The notes below the pieces were generated by a model. That model did not search any database. It saw only the letters and a list, made by a program, of their open reading frames with translations, and was not told the DNA's origin. This document shows, in pieces, positions 19,487 through 28,749 of a stretch of DNA of 64,000 nucleotides (position 1 is its first letter; every line of letters begins with the position of its first letter). This stretch comes from Fuerstiella sp. (GTDB lineage Bacteria; Planctomycetota; Planctomycetia; Planctomycetales; Planctomycetaceae): contig JAKVAZ010000013.1 in assembly GCA_022447225.1 (NCBI GenBank), forward strand, positions 1 through 64,000, given 5' to 3'. A program made the translations under genes and the position numbers.

Positions 19487-20476
19487 TCAGTTCAATAGAT
19501 CCTTAACGGTATCTCGTTCTTCACGAAGTTCGGCGATGGTTGCGTCGATTTTGGTCTGGGCAAATTCATTGTGGACCAGACCCTGTTCGATGGACCATTG
19601 GCTGCCGTTACTGGTGAGCGGGAAGCTGCTGATTAGGCCTTCGTCCACACCGTAGCTGCCGTCACTACAGACGGCCGCACTGAATGTTTCACCTGCCGTT
19701 GTGGCCCCCGAAATGGCTTTCACGCTGTCGATGATCGCGTTTGCTGCTGAGGCCGCACTGGAGGCCCCTCGGGCTTCGATGATTGCTGCCCCGCGTTTTT
19801 GTACCGTACTAATGAAGTCGCCCTGCAGCCAGGCTTCATCACTGATGGCATCCGCCGCAGGCTGGCCGTTGATTTTTGCATTATAAAAATCCGGATACTG
19901 GGTTGCCGAGTGATTGCCCCAGATGGTCATATTGGAAACCGCCGCCACCGGCTGACCCGATTTCTGAGCCAACTGGGAGACGGCGCGGTTCTGGTCCAGC
20001 ATCGTCATGGCGTACCACCGGTCGTTGGGAACGTTGGGGGCGTTATTCATCGCGATCAGGCAGTTGGTGTTGCAGGGATTTCCAATCACCAGCACGCGAA
20101 CGTCGGTGGCGGCCGCATTGGAAATCGCTTTGCCGGTACTGGTGAAAATGGGTCCGTTGGTTCTGATCAGGTCACCGCGTTCCATGCCTTTTTTGCGAGG
20201 CACACTGCCCACACACAGGACATAGTTGCAATCGCCGAACCCGTCTTCCAGATGATCGCTGTCGGCCTTGACCACACCGGCCAAAGTTGGAAACGCGCAA
20301 TCGTCCAGTTCCATGTGCACGCCGTCCAGTGCCGACATCACGGGCGGAACTTCAACCAGGTGCAGAATCACGGGCTGATCCGGACCAAACACCTGACCCG
20401 ATGCGATACGAAAAACGAGCGAATAACCAATCTGACCGGCAGCACCAGTGACAGCAACTCGAATGGGAGACGACAT
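19487..20476 (-). CDS. mdh: Malate dehydrogenase
   Basis: A 329-residue NAD-dependent malate dehydrogenase of the longer cytosolic-like type (MDH group near 325-330 residues). Seen are the N-terminal Rossmann motif [34 protein letters not shown] with the substrate-binding arginines, GNPCNTN, the LDQNRA segment, and the catalytic histidine in IWGNHSATQ. It interconverts malate and oxaloacetate in the TCA cycle. The gene is convergent with the response regulator gene (94 bases between stops). Its promoter should be in 20477-20840. With icd nearby, two TCA-cycle enzymes lie within 5 kb, but on opposite strands. Confidence 0.97.
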   Translation of the reverse strand: MSSPIRVAVTGAAGQIGYSLVFRIASGQVFGPDQPVILHLVEVPPVMSALDGVHMELDDCAFPTLAGVVKADSDHLEDGFGDCNYVLCVGSVPRKKGMERGDLIRTNGPIFTSTGKAISNAAATDVRVLVIGNPCNTNCLIAMNNAPNVPNDRWYAMTMLDQNRAVSQLAQKSGQPVAAVSNMTIWGNHSATQYPDFYNAKINGQPAADAISDEAWLQGDFISTVQKRGAAIIEARGASSAASAANAIIDSVKAISGATTAGETFSAAVCSDGSYGVDEGLISSFPLTSNGSQWSIEQGLVHNEFAQTKIDATIAELREERDTVKDLLN

Positions 20477-20840
20477 AGATTCAACTTTCTTTTCGTGCAG
20501 CCTCTGAATTCAGGCAGGCCGTTTGTCCGTTGCTTACGATGCCCCTGTTGCATCCGGACGACAAATCCCGACCATTCAGCAACCAGCCGAATGATTCCGG
20601 CAACATTTCCGAATTGTAGCGTTGGCGCCTCAGGTCTGCCAAATAGGCCTGGCTTTCCCCACAGGCAGGAATGCCGCTTTTCCACAATCCTGCTGTCAGC
20701 CTCACTGCAAAGCAACCTGGTCCGGTATCATGACCTGAAGCGGGTCATCAGCAATACTGTCTGCCGCGCCGGTACGCCGAATCTTGTTCTGTTCAGACTG
20801 CCCTGTGTCTCTTCGAAAAGTCACGCGAGGGTTCCCGGAT
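20477..20840. other. Intergenic stretch upstream of mdh
   Basis: About 360 bases between two minus-strand genes, expected to hold the mdh promoter and the end of the LolD/LolC transcript. No promoter, terminator hairpin or RNA could be assigned. Confidence 0.4.
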
Positions 20841-21590
20841 TCACATCGCCGCACCGACACCCACGTTGGCGACTGTTGCTTTTTCGATACGACCTTCTTT
20901 AAGTCGTACGATGCGGTGTGCCTGACCGGCGATTGCTTCGTCGTGAGTCACCATCACAATCGTCAGCCTGGTTTCTTCGTTCAGATTTTTTAGCAGAGCC
21001 ATGATCTCCTGACCGGTTTCGGCGTCCAGATTGCCGGTGGGTTCGTCTGCAAGCAGGATTCGAGGCCGGGTGATCAGTGCTCTTGCAATGGCTCCTCGCT
21101 GGAGTTCACCGCCGGAGAGCTGTGACGGTCGATGTTTCGTGCGGTGTTCCAGACCGACCTGTGCCAGCATTTCCTGTGCCTGCTGTTTGATGCTCCTGCG
21201 GTGTTTCCAGTAGTTCCACAGCGAGTATCGAATCATGAGGGGGGCCATTACGTTCTCAAGCAGTGAGAGTTCCGGCAGCAGATGGTAGAACTGGAAGATG
21301 AACCCGAAGACACGATTGCGCAACAGGTCACGAGCCTTTTCATTCAGGTTGTCGATACGCCTGCCTTCGTAGAGGACTTCGCCGACGTCCGGGGCATCCA
21401 GCAGGCCCAGCACATGCAGCATTGTGCTCTTGCCTGATCCACTCTGGCCGATCACTGAAATGAATTCCCCTTCAGACGCCGAAATGCCGGCGCCACGCAG
21501 GACCCGCACTTCATGCTGCCCGGTTTTGTATGTTTTCTGGATGGCTTTGGCGCTGATCAGTGGTGTGGTCATTTTAATGGTTTGCGACAT
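20841..21590 (-). CDS. ABC transporter ATP-binding protein, LolD/MacB-like
   Basis: A 249-residue ATPase of the LolD/MacB/FtsE class. Walker A is GQSGSGKST, the signature is [15 protein letters not shown], Walker B is [12 protein letters not shown], and the switch histidine is in VMVTHDE. Together with the FtsX-type permease upstream it would form an exporter that pulls lipoproteins from the inner membrane or acts mechanically on the envelope. It lies 54 bases downstream of the permease gene and is surely co-transcribed. The ATG at 21590 is used; another at 21572 is possible. The C-terminus extends a little past the usual LolD length. Confidence 0.9.
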   Translation of the reverse strand: MSQTIKMTTPLISAKAIQKTYKTGQHEVRVLRGAGISASEGEFISVIGQSGSGKSTMLHVLGLLDAPDVGEVLYEGRRIDNLNEKARDLLRNRVFGFIFQFYHLLPELSLLENVMAPLMIRYSLWNYWKHRRSIKQQAQEMLAQVGLEHRTKHRPSQLSGGELQRGAIARALITRPRILLADEPTGNLDAETGQEIMALLKNLNEETRLTIVMVTHDEAIAGQAHRIVRLKEGRIEKATVANVGVGAAM

Positions 21591-21644
21591 GAGTGAGATT
21601 CCGTCGACAATGAGAGTGGAAAACGACTGAGCTGATAGACATCT

Positions 21645-23276
21645 TTAGTCGAATCGCAGGGCCCTCACGGGATGGAGTCGGGACGCTCGGCGTGCCGGCA
21701 ATACACTGGCCAGTACAGCAATACCAATTGCACCGACAGCCACCCAGAACACCATCATTGGGCTGACCTGTGTCGGAATACTCGAAAAGTAATAAATGTC
21801 CCGATCAAAAACTCTTCGTCCGGTCAGCCAGCTAAGTCCGGCTTCAATCTGATTGATGTGATGCACAAACACCAGCCCCATCGTGACACCGGCCAGGCTG
21901 CCGACCAGTCCGAGACCCAGGCCATAAGACAGGAAGATCGACATGACACCCTGCGAACTGGCACCCAATGACTTGAGGATTCCGATGTCACGCGTTTTCT
22001 CAACAACGATCATGAAGAAAATCGCCAGGATGCCGAATCCTGCCACGGTGATGATCAGAAACAGCAGTACGTTCAGGATCGCGGTTTCCATTTCCACCGC
22101 TGACAGCAGCAGGCCCTGCTTGGACTCCCAGGTTCGGACAGTCACCATTCCTGGAGGAAATACGGCTTTGAGTCGTCGGACAACCGTTTCGGAATCAGCG
22201 TAGTCTTTGAGTTTGATTTGAATCGATGTAACGGCATCACCTGCGATATTGCCGTTTTCGTCAAGTGTCAGCATGCCGCGATTCTTCTGCAGTTCTTCCA
22301 GATTCATCAGTACGAGCTGGCTGTCGTATTCGCTCATGCCGCTGCGGAAAACATCACAGATTGTGGCCTCAAAGCTGACGGGCTTTGGTGGTCGACCCCG
22401 GGTTACCGTGGTCAAGGTCACGTCTTCGCCGGGCTGAAGCATCATGACTTTTTCGAGGTTCCCGGTCTCCGGATTACGAACCTGATAGCTGACCAGCTCT
22501 TCACCTATGTAGATACGAGCGTCCTGTGGTTCCTTGCGAATGCCGGAGGCCACATCATCGAAGGCGACGTCTTCAAAATCTTCAAAAGGATTTTGGTCAT
22601 CAAATGGAGAAGCAGCCTGGCTGTCGGTGGTTGCTGGTTCGTCGAAATCAGGTTCCTGGAGTGTTTCTGATTCTGTCGCATCCGCGACAATGGAATGCTG
22701 CGGGCCCGGTTCGGTGAGGCCTGAGGTTTCAAGGAGTCCCTGATTGCGCAGCAGGGATTCTCTCTGCTGCATAATGGCCCGCCGCCGTTCGGCGGCATCG
22801 CCGGTGAGCTCCCAGCCGACCGGTACATCGCGGGAACGAAGAGCAGGTCGAGCGCTGCCGTGTTCTGTCCCTGGGTTGTAACTGGCGAGACAGTCCAGCA
22901 GTGGGCCGACTCTGGCTTTCTCCGATGGCACAATTCCAATAATCGTCACGGGGGTTGTGTACGTCTCGCCTCTGATGTCCATCGACACCACACCTGGCAT
23001 CTCAACGGTGCACGTTGCCGCTTCCACATGCTCCCCGACAGCATCATCAACCCGCTTCAGCAGATCTGCGGAGTCCGGAATCCCGTCTGCATTGCGCGAT
23101 TCAATCAGAACATCGGCAAGATAACCGTGGATTCGATCTCGCATTTCAGTCGTGAAACCGGCCATCACGCTGTTCACGACGATCATCGTGGCCACGCCCA
23201 GCATCACGCTGATAATGCTGGCCAGAGCAATGTAGCGAGTCCGCAGATAACGGATGCAAAGCAGCAATTTGTACAT
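21645..23276 (-). CDS. FtsX-family ABC permease, LolC/LolE-like
   Basis: A 543-residue inner-membrane protein with the LolC/E layout: one N-terminal transmembrane segment (about 15-38, IALASIISVMLGVATMIVV), a large periplasmic domain (about 40-400), and three C-terminal segments beginning with AILNVLLFLIITVAGFGILA. The family motif GILKSLGAS is present after the second segment. Compared with LolC/E of about 400 residues, the periplasmic domain holds an extra stretch near 150-260 that is acidic and low in complexity (FDDQNPFEDFEDVAFDD). AAAGGAG sits 7 bases before the ATG. It partners with the LolD-like ATPase. A single permease gene suggests a homodimer (LolF-like) rather than a LolC/LolE pair. 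Confidence 0.87.
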   Translation of the reverse strand: MYKLLLCIRYLRTRYIALASIISVMLGVATMIVVNSVMAGFTTEMRDRIHGYLADVLIESRNADGIPDSADLLKRVDDAVGEHVEAATCTVEMPGVVSMDIRGETYTTPVTIIGIVPSEKARVGPLLDCLASYNPGTEHGSARPALRSRDVPVGWELTGDAAERRRAIMQQRESLLRNQGLLETSGLTEPGPQHSIVADATESETLQEPDFDEPATTDSQAASPFDDQNPFEDFEDVAFDDVASGIRKEPQDARIYIGEELVSYQVRNPETGNLEKVMMLQPGEDVTLTTVTRGRPPKPVSFEATICDVFRSGMSEYDSQLVLMNLEELQKNRGMLTLDENGNIAGDAVTSIQIKLKDYADSETVVRRLKAVFPPGMVTVRTWESKQGLLLSAVEMETAILNVLLFLIITVAGFGILAIFFMIVVEKTRDIGILKSLGASSQGVMSIFLSYGLGLGLVGSLAGVTMGLVFVHHINQIEAGLSWLTGRRVFDRDIYYFSSIPTQVSPMMVFWVAVGAIGIAVLASVLPARRASRLHPVRALRFD

Positions 23277-23664
23277 TCGGGCACTCCTTTGCCTGAATCA
23301 GATCATTCCCGCAGGGCGCTCGGTTTCCCGCGAATCGAGCGCACTGTAAATTCTGGCAGAATGTGCTGATCGGAGCAATGCGAGGTTGATTTTTGCGTGT
23401 AAAAGCCGGCTTTCGGACGTCAGCAGCCCCTCGGAAGTTTCCGTAATGCTCCGGCAGACGTTCGGACAAGCCAAAGGTGGGGAATCACTTGACTGCCTTC
23501 AACGTGGCCAGCTCAACTAGGGTCCGTGCAGGCCGCCTTCAGGCGATGTTTTTGAGAACATACCGCCAAATCCGGGTTGTTCACTCCTGCATTGATGGCT
23601 GATGCCGGAACCGGGGAAACTAACATTCCCTGCTCACCAGACAAAATCTGTTCTTCCGGTTTTT
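23277..23664. other. Intergenic stretch upstream of the LolC/E-like gene
   Basis: About 390 bases between two minus-strand genes. It should carry the exporter promoter. Nothing specific was recognised. Confidence 0.4.
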
Positions 23665-24459
23665 TTACATGGGATAGGGATCTGCAAACGCAGCGAATGC
23701 ACCGAGACCCCCGTCGACCTCAAGATCCGCTCCGGTAACGAACGAGGCGTCACCGCTCGCCAGCCATACTACAGCCTGTGCCACTTCATTTGGTCGGCCA
23801 ATCCGACCGAGTGGATGCCGATTGGCCAGCTCAGCTTCACCTCCCTGAGCTTCAGCACTGGCTTGAACCAGTGGAGTGTCAATTGCTCCGGGGGATACAG
23901 ACACAACGCGAATGCCTTCGCGTGCGTATTCGACTCCCCATTGTCGCGATTGCAGCACGTTGGCTGCTTTGATCGGACCATAAGCGCCAACACCCCGTGC
24001 CGTTCGATGAGCCTGCGCGCTGGCGATATTCACAACAACACCGGATTGTTGTTTTTTCATCACACTCAGGGCGTGCCTGGCGAGCAGGGTGTAACCCGTG
24101 AAATTAATTCGAACAATGCGGTCCCAGATTTCGATTGGCAGTTCATCCACCGGTCGATAGGCCTCCACAGGCTGAATCGCCGCGTTGTTGACCAGTACAT
24201 CCAGACCTCCGTGAGTCTCCACGGCGTGGTCAACGGCTCGTCGACAATCGTCATCCGAACCCACGTCGCCGCGAAGGTATTCCACGCCGTCAGACAAAGG
24301 GACATCTGTACAGGGTTCTGCGATATCCAGACAGATGACGATTGCTCCTGATTGAGCAAATGCATCACAAATGGCTTGTCCGATTCCTGAGACGCCTCCA
24401 CTGACGAGAACTATGCGCCCCTGATTGTCGTAGGTGACTCTGCCCACAGACCTGCCCAT
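23665..24459 (-). CDS. SDR family oxidoreductase (classical)
   Basis: A 264-residue short-chain dehydrogenase with an intact active site. Seen are the cofactor motif VSGGVSGIGQ, the acidic residue after the second strand (CLDIAEP, suggesting NAD preference), NNAA, the serine region NIASAQAH, and the catalytic AYGPIKAAN (YxxxK). The tail GRIGRPNEVAQAVVWLASGDASFVTGADLEVDGG is family standard. The start at 24459 has GGGAAA about 8 bases upstream. Unlike the SDR at 5988-6824, the catalytic lysine is present. Substrate unknown; no operon partner is evident, with 135 bases to the next minus-strand gene. Confidence 0.9.
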   Translation of the reverse strand: MGRSVGRVTYDNQGRIVLVSGGVSGIGQAICDAFAQSGAIVICLDIAEPCTDVPLSDGVEYLRGDVGSDDDCRRAVDHAVETHGGLDVLVNNAAIQPVEAYRPVDELPIEIWDRIVRINFTGYTLLARHALSVMKKQQSGVVVNIASAQAHRTARGVGAYGPIKAANVLQSRQWGVEYAREGIRVVSVSPGAIDTPLVQASAEAQGGEAELANRHPLGRIGRPNEVAQAVVWLASGDASFVTGADLEVDGGLGAFAAFADPYPM

Positions 24460-24594
24460 CGCGATTGTTTCCCTTAGATTTCGAAACCCGTTAACACCAC
24501 AAAGCCCGGTAACAGGGCCGAAACTGTGCAGAGAGTCTGCTGTTTCACACGTTTACCGGCTGATGCTGTCATGTGGCAGTCGGGTCACCATGTT

Positions 24595-25365
24595 TTAATC
24601 GTTGCGTGCAAGATAGTCTGCGATGATTTCGTCCGGCGCATCTTCGAAGGCCTGACGACAGCCGTCACAACACACATACCACTTCCTGCCGTTGTGCACC
24701 ACTGAAATCGTTCCCTGACCGCCGGTGACCACGCATTCCCGCTGATTTCCGGATGTCTGCGCAAGTTTGTATCCCGATCGGGTGTAACCGATTCCGGCGA
24801 TCCGTCGGAAACTGCCCGTGGAGACGGTCTGTCGCTCGAACAGCATTACCAGACGAATGTCTCTGAGTTGCTCAATGGTGCATCGATAACGTGAGCCGTC
24901 CTCTGCGGGTGGAGTAACGAGTCGGATCCTGGCCGGCAATGCAGCGGGAATGTGACCACGGTAGGTCCGGGCAGGCTTTCCATCAATCTGTTGGTGCAGG
25001 ATCAGCTGTTTGCCGTCAGTCGAAATCGTGAGCGTGAGTCGTGAGAATTGACGACCGTCTTGAGTATCAAACCGGACCGCGGGCTGATTGGCTGAAAAGT
25101 CCCAGCGGCAAACGGTTTTTTCCTGCCAGGCGCCTTTTCGCGAACCATGTTTGGGTTGTCCAATGCCACGCCATGATCCGATGACGGAATTGAATGGCTG
25201 TAGTCGTCCGGGACGCCCGGTGTTTTTGGTGGAATCTATCACGGATTCCTGTTCGTTTGCTCCGATGGCCAGCGAGGAAATAACTACAGCGGAAATCAGC
25301 AGAATTCCACCTGCTGTCACTGACGAAAACAACCACTTCGGGTTGTGACCTGAATATTGAGTCAT
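24595..25365 (-). CDS. Membrane-anchored protein with C-terminal TRASH/YHS-like cysteine motif
   Basis: A 256-residue protein of unknown function. One hydrophobic segment near the N-terminus (about 11-35, LFSSVTAGGILLISAVVISS) would anchor or export it. The middle (about 55-195) is a predicted beta-rich domain without a recognised family (FNSVIGSWRGIGQP at its start). The last 45 residues have the pattern C-x2-TGG...WYVCCDGCRQAF, resembling TRASH/YHS-type metal-binding modules that hold copper or other soft metals. Such tails are common on planctomycete envelope proteins. A role in metal sensing or binding is inference only. The neighbours give no functional hint. Confidence 0.7.
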   Translation of the reverse strand: MTQYSGHNPKWLFSSVTAGGILLISAVVISSLAIGANEQESVIDSTKNTGRPGRLQPFNSVIGSWRGIGQPKHGSRKGAWQEKTVCRWDFSANQPAVRFDTQDGRQFSRLTLTISTDGKQLILHQQIDGKPARTYRGHIPAALPARIRLVTPPAEDGSRYRCTIEQLRDIRLVMLFERQTVSTGSFRRIAGIGYTRSGYKLAQTSGNQRECVVTGGQGTISVVHNGRKWYVCCDGCRQAFEDAPDEIIADYLARND

Positions 25366-26171
25366 GTTTTAATCCAGTCGGATGTTATCAGTCGGTTCGA
25401 TACTGATCCTGCAGTGGATTGACCGCAGATTCGGGAAGTGAGTAAAGATTGGCGACGAATTATTCTCAATCGTTCCGTTCTGTCTGCCGAAATTGTGGCC
25501 TGTGTGAAACAGGTCAGTCCGGCTAAATTCCTGAAAATTTTGCGATCCTCTCATGCTGCGACCTGTGTATGGAGTTGGTGTGTGTCCCGTGACCACGACG
25601 TTCCTGCCGGTTCGACACAGAGCTTTTCCGTCCGCAGGCGAACAGGTGTTTGGTGCAGATCGCCTGTTTTTTCGGCTCTGTTCCGCCTTGTTCCTTGCCT
25701 GTGCCAGATTGACGAACCTGGTTCTCTGCTGTCGGAATCAACCCGTTTACCGGTGCCAGGTGTCGATTGAATCCTGTTATTCAGCTTGCGGCAATTCGTC
25801 ACAGTGTCGCGTACGGGACTTGTGGTTACCTAGATGATGATTCGTGTGGGCGGTGTGGTTACTGCTTCCCCGGTGTGTTGGGTATGGCACACCGTCGGAC
25901 TGCCCCCGTAAAATGTGCTCGTTCTGTCACCCCTCCCCGCTTTGGTTGCGAACAAACCCGCTGATGGAATTTTTCAGAACTTCCGACATGCAGCACGTGG
26001 GACACAGGCAACCGCAACCAGGCAGCTGATAACAATTCGTCTACAGCCCGTTAATACACTGCCCCGCGTCTTTGTTGTGCAAATTCGGGTTGTGCGAATC
26101 GCTCGACTGAACCACAACAGAACGTGCTACGCTGTTGCGGCTTATGCGCTCCCGGCGATCGCAGGGCGTTC
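25366..26171. other. Long intergenic stretch, no gene seen
   Basis: About 800 bases between two minus-strand genes. Several overlapping frames of 60-110 codons exist but none has a plausible start site or family-like sequence. No tRNA or small RNA was recognised. Presumably it includes the 3' end of the metK transcript and the promoter of the TRASH-like gene. Confidence 0.45.
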
Positions 26172-27311
26172 CTATGAGACTGCCGACTTCAGCTGGTCTG
26201 CCTTGTCTGTGGATTCCCAGGTGAATTCCGGTTCATTTCGGCCAAAGTGACCACCATGTGCTGTATTTTGGAAGATAGGTCGGCGCAACTGCAGATGGTT
26301 GATGATCCCTTTCGGATTCAGCGGAAAGATTTCTCTGACAGCTTCCTGGATTTTTTCTTCAGAATAATCTGACGTTCCGTTGGTATCCACACGCACACTC
26401 ACCGGATCTGCCACACCGATGGCATAGGCCAGCTGAACTTCACATTCGGTTGCAAGTTCCGCGGCTACGATGTTCTTGGCAACGTAGCGGGCGATGTAGG
26501 CGGCAGATCGATCGACTTTGGTTGAATCCTTGCCGGAAAAGGCTCCACCACCGTGCCGTCCCCACCCGCCATAGGTGTCCACGATAATTTTGCGGCCGGT
26601 GAGACCTGTGTCACCATGCGGGCCGCCGATTACGAACAAACCGGTTGGATTGACATGGTACTTGGTGTTGGCATCCAGCAGTTCGGCAGGAACGGATTCC
26701 GGAACGACGTTATTCACAATATAATCACGAATGTCCTGCTGGGAAACGTCGGGTGAGTGCTGGGTCGACACCACAATCGCGTCGATCCGGATCGGACGGT
26801 TGTCCTGGTATTCGACTGTGACCTGACTCTTGCTGTCAGGACGCAGCCAGTCTACGTCGGCGTCCTGTCGCTTCTTTGCCAGCAGATTTATGATGCGGTG
26901 AGACAATGCGATCGGCAATGGCATCAATTCTTCGGTCTGGTTACATGCGTATCCAAACATCAGGCCCTGATCACCAGCTCCGTCACGATCCACTCCCTGA
27001 GCAATATCTGTGCTCTGGTTGTGCAGTGCCGAGAAGACACGACAGGAATCAGCATCGAAACCAATATCATCACTCACATAGCCAATTTCACGAACGACTC
27101 GACGGGTCACATCGACGTAGTCGATCCTGGCATCCGTTGTGATTTCCCCGGACAATACGACCAAATCCGTCGTGCACAGGGTTTCGCAGGCCACGCGAGA
27201 CTTCGGATCCTGTTCCAGCAGCGCATCCAGGATGCCATCCGAAATCTGATCGGATACCTTATCGGGGTGACCCATACTGACCGACTCACTGGTAAATAAG
27301 TAGCTGGTCAT
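26172..27311 (-). CDS. metK: S-adenosylmethionine synthetase
   Basis: A 379-residue enzyme that makes S-adenosylmethionine from methionine and ATP, with the usual family length. Diagnostic motifs are [20 protein letters not shown] at the N-terminus, the [12 protein letters not shown] signature, [24 protein letters not shown] and [19 protein letters not shown]. The enzyme works as a tetramer in the cytoplasm. It stands alone on the minus strand, divergent from the acyltransferase gene. No known SAM- or SAH-type riboswitch consensus was recognised in the upstream region. Confidence 0.98.
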   Translation of the reverse strand: MTSYLFTSESVSMGHPDKVSDQISDGILDALLEQDPKSRVACETLCTTDLVVLSGEITTDARIDYVDVTRRVVREIGYVSDDIGFDADSCRVFSALHNQSTDIAQGVDRDGAGDQGLMFGYACNQTEELMPLPIALSHRIINLLAKKRQDADVDWLRPDSKSQVTVEYQDNRPIRIDAIVVSTQHSPDVSQQDIRDYIVNNVVPESVPAELLDANTKYHVNPTGLFVIGGPHGDTGLTGRKIIVDTYGGWGRHGGGAFSGKDSTKVDRSAAYIARYVAKNIVAAELATECEVQLAYAIGVADPVSVRVDTNGTSDYSEEKIQEAVREIFPLNPKGIINHLQLRRPIFQNTAHGGHFGRNEPEFTWESTDKADQLKSAVS

Positions 27312-27888
27312 AACCTGTGGCTTTCGTTCAACCGTAGATTTCGGAGGGAATTCAAAGGAGAGAGAATGATGATGACCGTCAGTCTACGCCGGTAATACAA
27401 CAGACTCAACGGTCGCAGCCGATCTCGAAATCGAGATTCCGTGAAGTGGCTTGTCCTGTCTCGCCGGCTGAAAATAATGGCGAACACGGACCGCACCCTC
27501 ATGGGGGTGAGACATTATTATGTTTGAGCGTCCTGCGACCTGAAAAATGTTCTGGCGGTAGAAGACCGTGCTGGAACGTCATCAGGGGCAGCGTTTGGTT
27601 GAGGGAAACGGCGTGTGGCTTCTGATCGGTATTGTCAGTGTCGGGAAAGTTGTCGGTTGCGATGCTGCACCGGAGCAGCTGGTGGTTTGTAGAGGTGTTC
27701 TCATGGAATACGATGGTTTTGCAGAGCCGTGAGAACTGGTGATCTAAACGTTTGTCTGCAACTGGCCCGGTTGTGGTGGTGTTTTCTATAGTTATCACTG
27801 TGTGTGACTCACTGCCGCACTTTTCACTGAACACTGTTTGACTCCGACTCAGAAAAATTAACTCCGACTCAGAAAAACGGATGTTTCG
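27312..27888. other. Intergenic region between divergent metK and plsC-like genes
   Basis: About 580 bases that should hold promoters for both flanking genes. It contains a short perfect hairpin, ATCTCGA/TCGAGAT at 27422-27437, and a 17-base direct repeat described separately. No gene was recognised. Confidence 0.45.
27841..27877 (+). repeat. 17-base direct repeat just before the acyltransferase start
   Basis: ACTCCGACTCAGAAAAA occurs at 27841-27857 and again at 27861-27877, with a 20-base period. The second copy ends 11 bases before the ATG at 27889, in the position where a ribosome binding site would sit, and no normal Shine-Dalgarno is seen there. Confidence 0.9.
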
Positions 27889-28704
27889 ATGGAATATGTT
27901 TACTACACGCTGTTAGCACTGGCATGTGTCCTGATCTGGGCTGCCTGGCGCGTTCACGTGTGCAGATGTGGTTTTCAGGCCTGGGTTCTGCACGCGATCG
28001 CCCGGGGTTACACGCGTTTGATGTTTCGCGTGAAGGCGGCTGGCCCGCGAACGATTCCGGAAGACTCCGCCGCCATCATTATTGCCAATCACACCAGTCC
28101 GGTGGATCCGATGCTGATGTGGGCAGACCACTGTCGCGAATTCAAAAAATCCCGGATTCGCCTGCCAGGATTTATGACGGCAAAGGAATACTGTGAGATG
28201 CCCGGAATCGTCGGCTGGATTTGCGGTGTGATGGAATCCATTCCTTTGGCCCGCAGTGGTCGCGATATGGGACCAACCCGTGTTGCGCTCCAACGTCTCA
28301 AAAACAACCAGCTCGTTGGTGTCTTCCCGGAAGGCAAGCTGAACGACGTTGCGCCGGATGTCCAGTTGATTGAAGGAGATACCGGTGCAGCATGGCTGGC
28401 CCTTAAGTCCGGTGTGCCTGTGATCCCCGTTTATATCCACGGTGCCCCGCGTGGGAAATCGATGCTGCGTTCATTTCTTGTTCGGACACAGACAACGCTG
28501 CACTACGGACAGCCGATTGACATCAGCCGGTGGTTTGGTCAGCGACTGACTCAGGACATGCTGCGTGAAGTGACCGATGAACTGATGACCCAGCTGGCCA
28601 GACTTGGGGGGGTCCGCCCGCCGGCTCCCCGTGGCGGTAAGATCTCAATGCTGGCATCCCGTCAGACGTCTGAACAGCCGGTCGACGCCGGCCATCCGGT
28701 GTAA
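27889..28704 (+). CDS. 1-acyl-sn-glycerol-3-phosphate acyltransferase (PlsC-like)
   Basis: A 271-residue membrane acyltransferase. One transmembrane segment lies at the N-terminus (about 3-20). The acyltransferase motifs follow: IIANHTSPVDPM (the HX4D catalytic motif), the FPEG substrate motif in GVFPEGKLND, and VPVIPVYIHG. It would transfer an acyl chain to lysophosphatidic acid, or to a related lipid acceptor, at the cytoplasmic membrane face. The last 40 residues, rich in Pro, Gly and Ser, are not conserved. prpD begins 45 bases after its stop, so the two may share a transcript, but no pathway link is obvious. Confidence 0.88.
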   Translation: MEYVYYTLLALACVLIWAAWRVHVCRCGFQAWVLHAIARGYTRLMFRVKAAGPRTIPEDSAAIIIANHTSPVDPMLMWADHCREFKKSRIRLPGFMTAKEYCEMPGIVGWICGVMESIPLARSGRDMGPTRVALQRLKNNQLVGVFPEGKLNDVAPDVQLIEGDTGAAWLALKSGVPVIPVYIHGAPRGKSMLRSFLVRTQTTLHYGQPIDISRWFGQRLTQDMLREVTDELMTQLARLGGVRPPAPRGGKISMLASRQTSEQPVDAGHPV

Positions 28705-28749
28705 CCGGAAATCCATTTCAATTCGTGCCTTTATGAGAAACCCGTCATA

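Noticed and set aside
25438-25770. 110-codon frame in the 800-base gap before metK's end
   Set aside because: No ribosome binding site, odd composition, overlapped by other frames of similar length.
27312-27530. Possible SAM or SAH riboswitch upstream of metK
   Set aside because: No consensus core of SAM-I, SAM-II, SAM-IV or SAH riboswitches was recognised; only a short palindrome is present.
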